Source: Rhabdophis nuchalis (lineage: Eukaryota; Chordata; Lepidosauria; Squamata; Natricidae). From it: DNA of 64,000 nucleotides. The position numbers were made by a program, and so were the translations under genes. The stretch spans positions 160,401,003-160,465,002 of the forward strand of contig CM077645.1 of the NCBI GenBank assembly GCA_039707465.1. The letters run 5' to 3'. Shown here in pieces: positions 36,106-47,117 of this stretch (within the stretch, counting starts at the first letter, position 1; every line of letters starts with the position of its first letter). The notes below the pieces were generated by a model. The model had not been told where the DNA came from. It did no database searches and saw only the letters and a list, made by a program, of their open reading frames with translations.

Positions 36106-36334
36106 CAATAAAAGCATCAAAATATATTAAAATACACTAAAAATGATATTAAAAATGATATTAATTGTTATTGTTAAAATGATATCAATTGTTATTAATA
36201 TAGGTGATGTGCCATCTTAAAAATTCTGGTTGGCACCTTCTGCTTGCAGAAGAGGGCTTTTGTGTATCTTGTTGCAGTAGCATTCTACAATGTCTTCTGA
36301 AAAACCAGTATTGAGGATGAAAAAACTGAACAGA

Positions 36335-36750
36335 ACATAATAACAGAGTTGGAAGGGACCTTGAAGGTCTTCTAGTCCAACCCTCTGCTCAGGCAGGAAA
36401 CCCTATACCATTTCAGACAAATGGTTGTTTAATCTTTTCTTTAAAACGTCCAGTGTTGTAGCACTCACAACTTCTGGAGGCAAATTGCGCCACTGATTAA
36501 TTGTTCTAACTGTCAGGAAACTCCTTCTTAGTTCTAGGTTGCTTCTCTTCTTGGCTAGCTTCCATCCATTGCTACTTGCACTGCCCTCGGGTGCTTTGGG
36601 GAATAGGTTGACCCCTTCTTCTTTGTGGCAACCCCTGAGATATTGGAACACTGCTATCAAGTCATACCTAGTTCTTCTTTTCATTAAACTAGACATGCCC
36701 AATTCCAGCAACTGTTCTTTAACTCTTGAGAATGGTGGTGGATAGGCTAC
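36335..36750 (-). mobile_element. CR1/L3-type LINE 3' end
   Basis: The minus-strand frame 36711-36403 (102 codons) is the clean C-terminus of CR1 ORF2: YDLIAVFQYLRGCHKEEGV, SNLELRRSFLTVRTINQW and LPPEVVSATTLDVLKKRLNN. It is followed by a 3' UTR complementary to ataacagagttggaagggac. It is 5'-truncated. The intact frame suggests a younger copy than that at 3238. Confidence 0.92.
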
Positions 36751-37052
36751 TAAATATTGTAGATGGAGTCAGGATTTATATGAATCAAAAAGCCTGGCTG
36801 TTAATGCTGAATTTTTCTAGGTAACGTCTAAAGCAATGTGTCACTTGACCATTGTTGAGGATCTAAAATCACTAATGATCTGGTTTACTGGCTCTTCCTA
36901 AAGAAGATAACATAATTTCAAGAGGTTCAAAAATATACTATGAATGCTTGCAGCATCCTCCTTGTAATGCCTTTGTTGATACATAAGAAATCTCTTGACA
37001 AATTTCTTCCTGTCTGCCAAATATCAGCTCATAAACTTTATTATGATGTTCG

Positions 37053-37517
37053 CTAACAACTACAATTCACTACGGGCAAAGAAGGGAGATTTTTTATAGT
37101 CCAGAGTGAAACATGCAACTCTTGAAACATTTCCTTCATGCAGTTAATATGGACTAACATGTCTCCTCCCTTGCTGAGCCTTGTTCTAAACAGTTTCCAG
37201 GTTAAATGTATGTGTGCCCCCACGGTGTCACGAACATACAGTCTCTTCAAATTTCCCCAGCATCTTGCTGCAGAAAGTTCACCCCGAATATGAACTAGCT
37301 GGGTATCATCTAGCATTAAGCCTATGATGCACAATGCCCTTTCAGAGTGAAACTTTGTTTCTTGGAAAAGAAGTGAAGTCAAAGGGGAAGTCGAATTATT
37401 AAGAGATAATAATTTCTTTGCTTTGCTTTTCTCTGCTTTAAAAGCAAAGTTACAGATAATTTGCAAAAAGATATACAAACTAAAAAGTTTCAGAATAGCA
37501 GCTTTAAACTGGAGCAT
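37053..37517 (-). pseudogene. relic Ty1/Copia-like Gag domain
   Basis: A 154-codon minus-strand frame. Residues about 57-134 fit the UBN2/Copia-type Gag fold pattern: SERALCIIGLMLDDTQLVHI, then SAARCWGNLKRLYVRDTVG, then LFRTRLSKGGDMLVHINCM and KEMFQELH. This order (an ALxxIxLxLxD start, A-x-x-x-W-x-x-L-x-x-x-Y, then a KLxxTRLxxGxxMxxHI helix) is typical of Copia Gag proteins, which package element RNA. The first 55 residues and the end are unlike the family. I see no CCHC knuckle, protease, integrase or RT nearby and no LTRs, so this is an isolated fragment. Confidence 0.65.
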
Positions 37518-38097
37518 ATATATTTTTCTGCAGCATGTGCTGAATTAGAAGTAATTCTTAGAGGAACATTATTTTTCTAGCAAAGGTGAGTATTCTATGG
37601 TTTTACAGATGATGCAGGAAAGCTGAAGGATTCACTGAAAACGAAATATTCAAGAGGTTTGGGTGGGTAAAAGTTATTTTAAAGTACTACTCTATATAGT
37701 GATAACTGCATTAAATAGCACAAAAATTGTGGTGCTTCTCCAGTGATTTTCCTTAGGAATCTGGCCTTTGCCATTTCAAAGCAATATCAGATATAGCTGT
37801 TTCACATATGGATTTTTATACTATAACAACAGCAATAATGTTACAGTAAAAAGGTCCCTCCATCCCTCCCTCCCTCCCTCCCTTCCTTCCTTCCCTCCGT
37901 CCCTCCCTCCCAATATCTGAGTACTTTAATAAATATGTCACACCCTTTATATTTCTAGGCTCAGAAAACTAAATAGAAGAATTTGAAAAAATAAATATCA
38001 AAGCCCTAGAAGAGCCTGTGCCAGTCCAAATATGTAACTGTCCAACAGATCCATCTTCTACACATTTCAAGTAATATAAGGTTGTTAATATTTAAAA
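37518..38097. other. unique stretch with (TCCC)n
   Basis: Contains a pyrimidine repeat of CCCT/CCTT units at 37857-37911. Confidence 0.55.
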
Positions 38098-38348
38098 TAC
38101 TGTGTGTCCCTGAAAATAAGACAGTTTTATTTTTTTTGACCCCCAAAATAAGCACTTGGCCTTATTTTGGAGGAGGTCTTATTATTTTTGAGGTGCAGGA
38201 GGCAGCAAGCACGGTCACCTCATTGCTGCTATGTAGCAATGTCTTCAGGGAGGGCTTAATTTCAGGGGAGGGCTTATTTTAGCACATTCGCTCAAAAGCC
38301 TGCTTGGCTTATTATCTGGGGAGGGCTTATTTTCAGGGAAACAGGGTA
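38098..38348. mobile_element. TA-flanked (mariner-like) MITE, 247 bp
   Basis: The element spans 38100-38346 between TA dinucleotides. Ends ctgtgtgtccctgaaaataa and cttattttcagggaaacagg are inverted. Shares the AATAAG-rich termini with 13397-13998. Confidence 0.68.
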
Positions 38349-39769
38349 AGTATTATTTATGATAAAATTAAGTTTATTTGTAGTAGTAGTAGTACTGGCA
38401 TATCAGTCATCTTGTTTTTGTCTTATCAATATAATTGTTCTGTTCAAACTCTGTAAATATAAAAAGAATAGGTAAAAATACCAAATGTCACCAGTACATG
38501 CCCTTCTACAGACCATTCAAAAGCTAGAATAGGAATTTTGTCCATTTCAGTTGCATAAAGCCCCCATTCCAACAAATTTAAATTGATAATGTATAATTTG
38601 TTAATTAAAACAAAGTATACGTTATATGTTATCGATTATTATTCTTTTTCACATCTTTCGCATCTTCGATTCTCCTAAGAAAAGATGTAGATGTTTGTTT
38701 ATGTTTTATTGCTGGACAAATTAGAGTAAGTTAAAGCAGGAGTAATGAACAGATTGTGGCTGGCCACCAATCATTGCTTTTCGTCTGTATAAAACAGGAT
38801 GTCTCTAATATCCAAAGTCCTAGATTTCTTCCAGTTTGCATTCTTTATATATTTTGAGATTTGTAGTTCTCACACTTTCCAGCCATAATTTGAGGGTTTG
38901 TGCTCTAAAATCAAATGGACTGTGCCATATAAGAAAGGCCATAATAAAGTGGTTATTGGAGATTTTTAATGGGAAGTCATGTATAATTGTCTTAAATGAA
39001 TCATTAAATAAATCATTAAATAAATCAGGTAATGCAAAATGAGGCAGAGAAACTCACGGCAGTAATATCAAATCCTATAATGCAATTCACCGAATGTTAC
39101 ACAGGGCAGAAAGAGAGTGAGATGTGGTTCAGAAACTTCTACTTCCGCTCACTTCTACTAATCTCATTGAATTAACTCTCTGATCTGAAAAGTTTGCATT
39201 TGTTTGCACTATTACTCCGGAGTCATGTCCTTTTCATTTCTTAAGTTTTCTGAATCACATTTAAGTCATTCAATTATGGAACAGTAAACGCAATAATAAT
39301 TATTCAGAAAAAGATACGAAGCGTTTACCCACTCAGCCCAATACATGGAAGCTGTTAAAAAAAAAGTAAACCGTGTGTGCAAAGAAAACAATCCTGTGCT
39401 GTTGTTTCTTGGCCAGCTCGGGACACAACCAAACTTTTTTTTCATCATAAAAATTTGGCACTTCATTTTATGTGAAAGCTTTATGATCACACAACTTCTC
39501 CAATCCCATAAAATTAATGAGCAATTTCCATATCTAGTACCAGAAATTATTTCTAGTAAGACTTGAGCACCTGCATGAAATTAATTCCAATTTTAACTAA
39601 ACACTAGATTTTTTAAAAGTCAAGCCATTCAGTCGATGCGGCACATATTTTAAAATTTGTGTATAACAACTAGTTTTCCTTTTCATTAGCTGTAAATTTT
39701 AATTACAGGATTTTAAAATGTTTTTAGCACAGAGTAACTTAAGTTTAATAAGGGTTTTAGTAAATGGTG
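38349..39769. other. unique AT-rich stretch
   Basis: No gene or clear repeat recognised. Confidence 0.4.
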
Positions 39770-39881
39770 TATTTGTACATTTGTATTGACTTTTAATTTC
39801 CTGTTGCGCCCCCTTGGGTGCTTTTGTAGGAGAAGGGCGGGATATAAATTTAACAAAATAAAAATAAAATAAATAAAATTT
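39770..39881 (+). mobile_element. L2-type LINE 3' tail
   Basis: The phrases ttgcgcccccttgggtgctt and gagaagggcgggatataaat followed by AAATA repeats are the plus-strand form of the L2 3' end. Confidence 0.65.
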
Positions 39882-40036
39882 CTGCAATCATGTTCTTTTA
39901 CTAGGAAGTGGATCCTTTATAAGCTATTAAACAAGACACTTTTTACTCCCAGTTTCAAAAATCTTGTGAAAGCAAGCAGCTCTATCTATTGGTTATTGAT
40001 ATCATTTTTTTCCAGAGCATATGGTAATGATTGCAG

Positions 40037-40323
40037 CAGTGGTGGGTTCCAGATCCCGTCACAACCAATATGCTGCGATAGTGCCAGACATCCATGTCAG
40101 GCACGCACGCTGCATACTCATGCACATACTACCGCCCTGCGATGCCCCAGCCACTCGATGAGGTCATGCAGGCGCCGTATGCTGTGAGCGCGTTTCCCTC
40201 AAAAAGAATGCGGGTGGGCGGATGGGCCCACCAAAACACCATTCCAGTACGGTGGCCACTGCTCCCAGCGGCTACTGGTACACCCCTATTGGGCCATACC
40301 GCCCGGAACCCACCAATGCACTG
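40037..40323. mobile_element. hAT-type element
   Basis: Ends cagtggtgggttcc and ggaacccaccaatgcactg are inverted repeats. Flanks share only gattg, so the target duplication is uncertain. The interior is GC-richer than its surroundings; frames there are spurious. Confidence 0.6.
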
Positions 40324-41065
40324 GAGATTGAACAAGGATCTTCATAAAGATAACTCTTTTCTCTTCTTTGCCATATTTTTTGTTTTAAGAATAATGTGCA
40401 TTCCTTAGAAAGGTATTTTCCTCGCACTTATTACAACATTGATTGTAGTAAACATAGTAAGCCTTGAAGTATTTATAATAAAAGCAAAAATTCATTGGAA
40501 TCCAGATTTATTTTACCCCTTTATTTAGAAGGATGTTTTGAAAACAGATTCATCAGCAATGAGGACAAATAAAAGTTTTTGTTTGTCCTTTAATTTCATG
40601 GAGTATATTTTCTATTAAACAAGTGCCCAAAGTGATACATGGAAAAACTGTCATGATCAATTACCATAAAATCAATAACAGAAATTATACAATAACGTTT
40701 AAGAGCAACATCAATTTAAAGAGAAATGACTCAATCACGCAAGGTGCAAAGTATACCAATATGGAACAGCCCATCAAATGCAGTTCAGGTAAGCAGCTCT
40801 TGTCAGCATTGTATATCTCAAATGAATTCCACAATCAGATTCATGTTCTGAAAGAGGACTCTGATATTGTCAATGGGGAAGTTCTTCTAGAACACGTTTG
40901 TCCTTCCAGAACTCTGACTCTAAACATCAAAGCCTTTATAAATCAAAGTCAACAATCTGCAATGGGTCTTGAAGAAAACTGAAAAGTTAAATTGTCCTAA
41001 GACCAAGGTAATATCCAAGGTAATGTAGATATAATAGATTCCTTAAAAATGTAGTCTCCTAACTT
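40324..41065. other. unique stretch with an unknown 119-codon frame
   Basis: The plus-strand frame 40623-40982 is the longest here. It shows no motif, signal peptide or membrane segment that I recognise, and composition matches the AT-rich background. Probably chance. Confidence 0.35.
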
Positions 41066-41341
41066 TTTTTAAGGAGAGTATCACATAAAGGAGGAGATCA
41101 ACCCTGACTGCTCTTGAAAAGGCCAGATCCTGAAGATGAAACTCAAATACCTTGTCCACCTAATGAGAAGGAAGGACTCACTGGAGAAGAGCCTAATGTT
41201 GGGAACAACTGAGGGCAAAAGAAGAATGGGATGACAGAGAATGAGATGGCTGGGTGGAATCACTGAAGCAGTAGGCGTGAGCTTAAATGGATTCCAGAGG
41301 ATGGTAGAGGACAAGAAAGCCTAGAAGAACATTGTCCATGG
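41066..41341 (+). mobile_element. BovB/RTE LINE 3' part (left of an L1)
   Basis: The phrases gaaaaggccagatcctgaag, agaaggaaggactcactgga and ggatggtagaggacaagaaa follow the BovB order. The last 121 bases (41221-41341) are repeated at 42071-42190 on the far side of the L1, so both pieces probably form one BovB copy. Confidence 0.82.
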
Positions 41342-42070
41342 AATCACAATTATCATATGTGGCGGACATGCACAGCAGCAAGAAAATATTGGATAAGAAT
41401 TAAAAAATGGCTTGAAGAGATCATTGAACAGCCAATAGAATTAAAAACAGAATTATTTTTATTAGGGATATTTACAGGGAACTATGACAAAAAACCAATA
41501 TCTAATATTACACGTCATTACCGCAGTGAGATATACACACAAAAATGGAAGAATAAAAATATACCATCAGAGGAAAATGTTATTTTAAAAAGTGTTAGAG
41601 TGCACTGAGATGGACAGACTCAAAAGAAATAAAAGATAAAGGAGAATCCAATTATTATTTGGTATGGAATATGCGATATAAACGGCTAGAGGAAAGATGT
41701 GAAGAATAAGAAAGCATTAAGGAAAGAAAGATTAAGAAATTAGAAAATAATTACAAAACCGCATAAATGAACAAGATAGAAAATGTAAGATGCATTGTAT
41801 ATGAAATAGTACACTAGGGATTAATATGTATAATATGTATATAAATTAGTATATTAGTAGACTAATATATATAAAGGAGTATAAATACATATGTATGGCA
41901 TAAGAGGTATTGAAGATAAATTAATATATTAATAGACTATTATGTATAAAAAATATATGTGCACATGTATGGACAAAAATGGTATTATACTGGTGTGGAA
42001 ATGTTGCAAAGATGATAATAAAAAAACTGAAAAAATTGTTCAATAAAAATATTTTTTTAAAAAGAAGAAG
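41342..42070 (+). mobile_element. L1 3' fragment inside BovB
   Basis: The plus-strand frame 41357-41608 is an L1 ORF2 C-terminus (MWRTCTAARKYWIRIKKWLE, then ELFLLGIFTGNY and EIYTQKWKNKNIPSEE). It is followed by an AT-rich 3' UTR ending aataaaaatatttttttaaa. 5'-truncated. It sits between direct duplications of about 120 bp of BovB. Confidence 0.82.
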
Positions 42071-42232
42071 AAGAAGGTGACGACAGAGAACAAGGTGGTT
42101 GGATGGAGTCACTGAAGGAGTTGATGTGAGCTTAAATGGACTCTGGGGGATGGTAGAGGACAGGAAGGCCTGGAGGAACGTGGTCCATGGGGTCGCAATG
42201 GGTCAGACACGACTTCGCAACTAACAATAACC
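42071..42232 (+). mobile_element. BovB/RTE LINE 3' end (right of the L1)
   Basis: Begins with the duplicated block (gacgacagagaacaaggtgg) and continues beyond it to the BovB terminus: ggtcgcaatgggtcagacac, then cgcaactaacaataacc. Confidence 0.85.
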
Positions 42233-42611
42233 ACATAAAGTATCTGATAGTAATGGAAGTGATTAAGGCATGAGTTGCGAAGGCAGTTCCTTTTTTAAAA
42301 AAAAAATGCCACTGCTTCACCAGACAAATGTGGACAAATATTTTCCTGACTTCTGTTGTTTTATGACTTCCCAGATACAAGTGACCCATAAACATTATCT
42401 CTGATTGTATTTTACCTAAAACAGTTGCATCTCGTGGACGGGTTGTTTTCTGATGAAGAGGAAATACTTAACTGCCCAGAATTATCCTAAAATGATGAGT
42501 GGCCAATAAATTTTAATAATAAAAATACTTTTCAAGCAATCTTTCCTCCTACAATTCACCTAAGGGGCTTGACAGAAGACAGAATGACATTGGACTGATT
42601 TAGAAAGTAGC
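42233..42611. other. unique non-coding stretch
   Basis: Nothing recognised. Confidence 0.4.
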
Positions 42612-42720
42612 AGCTAAGCAGAATACTAGAGTTAGAAGGGACCTCGGATGTTTTCTGGTCCAACTCTCTGCTCAAGCAGGAGAGCCTCTTGTCACTGATG
42701 CACACAAGCAGATTGATCCC
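42612..42720 (-). mobile_element. CR1 3' tail fragment
   Basis: The plus strand shows gaatactagagttagaaggg, tctggtccaactctctgctc and aagcaggagagcct, complementary to the CR1 3' UTR. Confidence 0.68.
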
Positions 42721-44202
42721 CTAGGATAAATTTGCATGTAGTTTAATTTGCCCTCCATATTCCATTTCCACTGTCATCTCTCAACTATTTTTAGCACTCT
42801 GCCTCTTTGATGGTAAAAACAGAAGGAACTTCATTGACTAAATAAGGCAGGCAATAGAGACATACACTATGTGGAAGACATAGACTTCAAACAATGGGAG
42901 AAGAAAGTAATAAATTTAAAAGATTTTCCCCCCTTTCTCAAACAGAAAACAATGCACAATATACATTGCAATGCATCTAAATGTGAAAGATTGAATAATT
43001 TGGTTTTAAAATCTTATTGGTCTTTCTAGACAGTGGGCTGGATTTAAAGTTGTGCCACTAAAATCAATGAGATCTGTTAGATCCAGTCCTGTTCATTTCA
43101 AGAGGACAAATCTATTTCAAGGTCTGTCCTAAACATAGTCAAGTCTGCTTCTGACTCCTGGCTTTAGAAAGCAAACAGAAGACTATTAAACTGCTCAGCA
43201 GTGTGGAAGTGGTTAGTGGAGCTTCTATAACAAGAGGCAATCCACATCCAAAGACCAATGATTTCTGTGCAAAAAATGACAGGCAGCTTTAGTGATTGGT
43301 TCGGTAGCCTCCTAGAGACCTTTGTGTGGCATAGGTGTAGGTCAAAAAAGGTGGAAGTGCAGTTGCCCTTTGATATGAGGATAAGGGAGTTGGGTCATCT
43401 CCTTGTGAATTCTAATGGCTTTATGACTTCATCCCTGCAGGCTAAAGTGTCAGTTATTGTCAGTTATCAGTTATCAGAGTGAAGATGCCTTCCTAGTGGT
43501 AAGCTGCTCTTCAGTAGGGCTCTTGGACTCTGGGGAAGCTTCTCTCTTTTAGTAGCCAAAGCCCTTTAATTTTTTTTCCAAAAAAGCACATGTCTAGAAG
43601 CAAGATTATCAAATACCTATTACTGAAATTATATCTTTGCAAACTTTAAAAAGGGATGGGGGTGAAGGAGAAGTTTACAAATTAAAGGAAGAGCCAAATG
43701 TTTCTCAAGGGTGAGCAAGAATTAATCTAAGAAACAACTGTGTAAGGTAACCTCTAGGCTTCAACGGGTTAGGAAAAAATAAATAATTTTCATCTACATA
43801 TATTAACTAATTTCACTGTATGCTTTCTAGCATTAAGGCAGACTTAAGCATGGCCCAGCAATAAGCACATTCAAATTATTTCTACTCCACTGATTTATGA
43901 CTGGAAGACTTTTCCCCCCCAAAACTAATCTTACTTAGCTTGTAAGCAAGAGATTTACATGCCACTTAGCAAAGTATTTTTTCCATTTTCTGAATAAAAT
44001 TTAGCGGGAAGCACAGACTGGGTGGGGTGGGGGACTAAATTTGTTTTCTATTTGGGCACTCACATAATAATGTACCAAGGAGAATATGGGTGCTTCCTGA
44101 AAGCAGAATTCATTTGCATTTAACTACTGGGAGGTAGGAAGGATGCCTGTGGCATATTACAGTAGCAAAGGAATTGATCATTTAATTCCTACAGATAGTA
44201 TA
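42721..44202. other. unique non-coding stretch
   Basis: No gene or clear repeat recognised. Confidence 0.4.
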
Positions 44203-44445
44203 GGTAGTCGTTGACTTACAACTATTCATTCAACAACTGTTCAGAATTAATGAGGCACTGACAAAGGGATTTATGACCAGTCCTCAAAGTTCTGGCTGTT
44301 GCAGTGCCCCTGGAGTCTTGTGATCAAAATTTGGGTGCTTGGCAACCAGTTCGCACTTATGACCAGTTCCTACGTCCCATGGACACGTGATTGCCATTTA
44401 CGACCTTCCCAGTTGGCTTCTCACAAGAAAAGTCCATCAGTGAAA
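44203..44445. mobile_element. mariner-like MITE, interrupted
   Basis: Begins taggtagtcgttgacttaca after TA and shares ggcaaccagttcgcacttat-type wording with the family at 14044 and 59113. It is fused to an L2 tail (tttatttatt). The join, together with its last 115 bases, recurs at 45118-45248 beyond the L1. Confidence 0.68.
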
Positions 44446-44456
44446 CTTTATTTATT

Positions 44457-45117
44457 GAATGTTGGAAATGTAAGAATAAAGAAGGGATTTTTTTTACCAT
44501 TTATGGTGGACGTACGATAAAGAAAAAAAAGAAAAGAATTTGGAGTATGATTCACACTCTAATATAGAAAATCCTGAAAATGCAGATAGAAATGAAACCA
44601 GGAACTTTTCCTTTGGGGACTAATGGAAAAAGAACTGGGGAAAATATTTGGAACTTTGGTACTACACATGTTGACAGCAGCAAGATTGTTATATGCACAA
44701 AAATGGAAAGACATTTTGATACCTACCATGGAAGAATGGTTGTAGAAGTTGATGGAGTTGGCTGAAATGGCAAAACGTACTGCTCTGATTAAAGAAAGTT
44801 TCCACATGGAAACTGCTTCTGAATTTCGTGCTTGATGTAGAAAAGAATGTAACTTTGACTTTACAGATTAGATTGAAATATTTTTATATAAATGACTTGT
44901 TTATATTATTGTGGAAAAACAAACAGTTGTGACTTGAAGTTTTATTTTACTGCAACAAAGAGTTGGAAGTCAGTGCTTCTTTTTCTTTTCTCTTTCCTAC
45001 CCTTCCCCACTTCCCTTTCCTTTTCCCCCTCCTTCCTTAATGTCCATCTATTTATTTTTATATATTTTGTAATACTTAATAATTTAATTTTAAAAATGCT
45101 TGAAAAATAAAATAAAA
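44457..45117 (+). mobile_element. L1 3' fragment with pyrimidine-rich UTR
   Basis: Starts inside an L1 ORF2 Cys-rich tail (gaatgttggaaatgtaagaa decodes to ECWKCKN). It continues in shifting frames with IWSMIHTLI, MQIEMKPGTF, a RLLYAQKW-like segment and ALIKESFHMETASEFR. The 3' UTR holds a C/T-rich block and ends gaaaaataaaataaaa. 5'-truncated, and flanked by a direct duplication of about 126-131 bp. Confidence 0.8.
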
Positions 45118-45248
45118 TTGGGTGCTGGGCAACCAGTTCACACTTATGACCAGTTTCCCTGTCCCATGGTCACGTGGTTGTCATTTGCGACCTTTTCAGC
45201 TACTGTAGCTTCTGACAAGCAAAGTCCATTAGTGAAGCTTTATTTATT
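45118..45248. repeat. duplicated MITE/L2-tail block
   Basis: Repeats 44331-44456 at about 85 percent identity, including the junction between the MITE and an L2 tail (agtgaagctttatttatt). It is therefore a copy of that exact locus, not a separate family member. Confidence 0.75.
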
Positions 45249-46035
45249 CTTATTTGTATATCAAAATTTAAAATTGCCCAATTGTCTCACAAGAGGGACT
45301 CTAGATGGTATACAGCAGTGGTAGTCAACCTAGTCCCTACCGCCCACTAGTGGGCGTTCTAACTTTCATGGTGGGTGGTAGGGGTTTTGTCCCATGCTGA
45401 AGCACTTTCCTTTTTTTAATTTAATTGACTTCCCTACTTTATAAATCACCATTACTGTGGAACTCGTGGACGGTTAGAAAATTTTACTACTAACAGAGAT
45501 ATAAAAGTGGGCGGTAGATATAAAAAGGTTGACTACCCCTGCTGTACAGAGTGATGTTTCGTGTTTTAAAACATAAAAATAGTATATAAAATTTTAAAAG
45601 GCAAGGATGAATTAAAATTTTTAAAAATCAGTGTTTATTAAAAAGTGGATGCTGGGCTTTCAAGGTGTTACCCAGCCCCACGGCTGTGTATAATATTCCT
45701 CTGTGATTTCCAAGCAAGGCTTCAGAGCCACCTTTTCACACCTTTCCAAAAGGCCAGGACAGTGAGAGTCCATCTCATCTCTGAGTGGAGAATGTTCCAG
45801 AGTGCAGGCAATGGTAGAGAAAACTCTCTTCCTGGACCCCACCAGTTGGCATTCCTTAACAAGGAATACCAGGTCCATAACGTATTTTCCCTGCCTGATC
45901 AGGTAGGATGGGCTGGTGTAATAGAGCAAATATGGTTCCATACTGGATCCATGCCATGTACAACTTTAAGGGCATAATCAACATCTTCAATTGGACCCAG
46001 AAGTAAACTGGCAACCAATGTAGTTCACAAGTTGC
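45238..46035 (-). mobile_element. L2-like LINE 3' part, split by a hAT
   Basis: The plus strand begins with a tttatttatt tail and the decayed complement of the L2 3' end (gagggactctagatggtata). After the hAT it resumes at tgtacag and runs through a minus-strand coding remnant (GSRKRVFSTIACTLEHSPLR, frame 45941-45660), equivalent to the L2 C-terminus at 11.1 kb, and ggcaaccaatgtagtt. Dead and 5'-truncated. Confidence 0.68.
45308..45549. mobile_element. hAT-type MITE nested in L2
   Basis: The element spans 45316-45541 (226 bp). Ends cagtggtagtcaacctagtc and aaaggttgactacccctg are inverted. Flanks gtatacag and ctgtacag agree at 6 of 8. Internal gtgggcg and its complement recur near both ends. 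Confidence 0.82.
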
Positions 46036-46164
46036 AAGTTGCTTGGGTGAGTCTCCCTCGCTCCCAGCCTTTCTTCATTCACACATACCTATGTCTGCTT
46101 TCCATGGCCTTCCTGTGCTCACACTTACACACATACCCATGTTCTCTATCCCTGGCCGCCCTGA

Positions 46165-46876
46165 GCCACACCCAGAGGCGTAGCGTGGGGGGTGCAGGGG
46201 GGGCCAGCCGCACCGGGCGCAACATCTGGGGGGGCGCGCTCGCACCGCGCACCCCGCCTGCCTCAGGCCGGCCTCCCGCCTCAGCCCCGTCCCGCCGCCC
46301 CGACAAAGTTTTGACACTCGCGGGAAGGGAGGCGGTGGCGCCACGGAGCTTCCCCTCCTGCGGCGTCGAGGGAGCGTGGAGAGGCGGGAAAAGGCCAGGC
46401 AGCGCCGAACGGGGAAGCCTGGGCGGAGGCAGTGGAGAGAGCCTGGGTGGAAGTTGCTCGCTCCAGCGGCCGGAGGGGTCCTCTGCTCAGCCCACCCGGG
46501 GAGGGTCGAGAATGCGAGCGAGGGGCCGGGAAGGAGGAGGAGGCGGAGGAGGAGCTCCCGCTGCAAATTGACACCCCGACCGAGCAGGAGGAGGGGGGAG
46601 GAGGAACACCCCCCCCACCAGACACCCCCTTCCGCTCCTCATCCCCCTCTGCCCCCACCCTTTCCCCCCAGGACCCTCCAGCGCCGTGCCCCCTCCCCGC
46701 GCAGGGCGTCCCCTCCCACTCCCCCCCCGCCCCCGATGTGCGCACTTTTCCGTCTCTTCCCACTTTTATTGTGGTTTGAAAGCGGAGCGAGGGACTATCT
46801 GGGGGAGGGTTAGGGGGCGCAAATTACTTGCCTTGCCCCGGGTGCTGACAACCTACGCTACGCCACTGGCCACACC
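46165..46876 (-). mobile_element. GC-rich hAT-type element, copy 2
   Basis: The element spans 46173-46868 (696 bp) between perfect 8-bp repeats gccacacc (46165-46172, 46869-46876). It is inverted relative to copies 1 and 3: the block gcgcaaattacttgccttgc lies at its right end and gggcgcaacatctggg at its left. Frames of up to 179 codons across it are compositional. No transposase motif. Confidence 0.92.
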
Positions 46877-47009
46877 AGATCACAGAATCTACCTTCTGAT
46901 ATGAGCCTTTCAGGGCATCTCCCCACTTCCTTGTGGCACCACCCCATGCACACTTGGGACTCCTTCCACTTAATGATCTCCATGTCTGGACAACACCCGG
47001 CACTGCCTG

Positions 47010-47117
47010 GATTGCCATTGCTAAGTGTTGAGGTCACATGACTTTGTGCTTTATGAGCACATCACTTAGCAACAACATTCCTACTCCCAATTGCAGTTGT
47101 AACTCAAGGGCTACCTG
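47010..47117. mobile_element. mariner-like MITE fragment
   Basis: The sequence attgctaagtgttgaggtca through aactcaagggctacctg, followed by TA, is the end of the family at 14044. Confidence 0.55.

Noticed and set aside
46032..46813. Frames of 115-179 codons rich in Gly, Arg and Pro
   Set aside because: Same cause: GC-rich hAT copy 2. No splice or domain evidence for a host gene.
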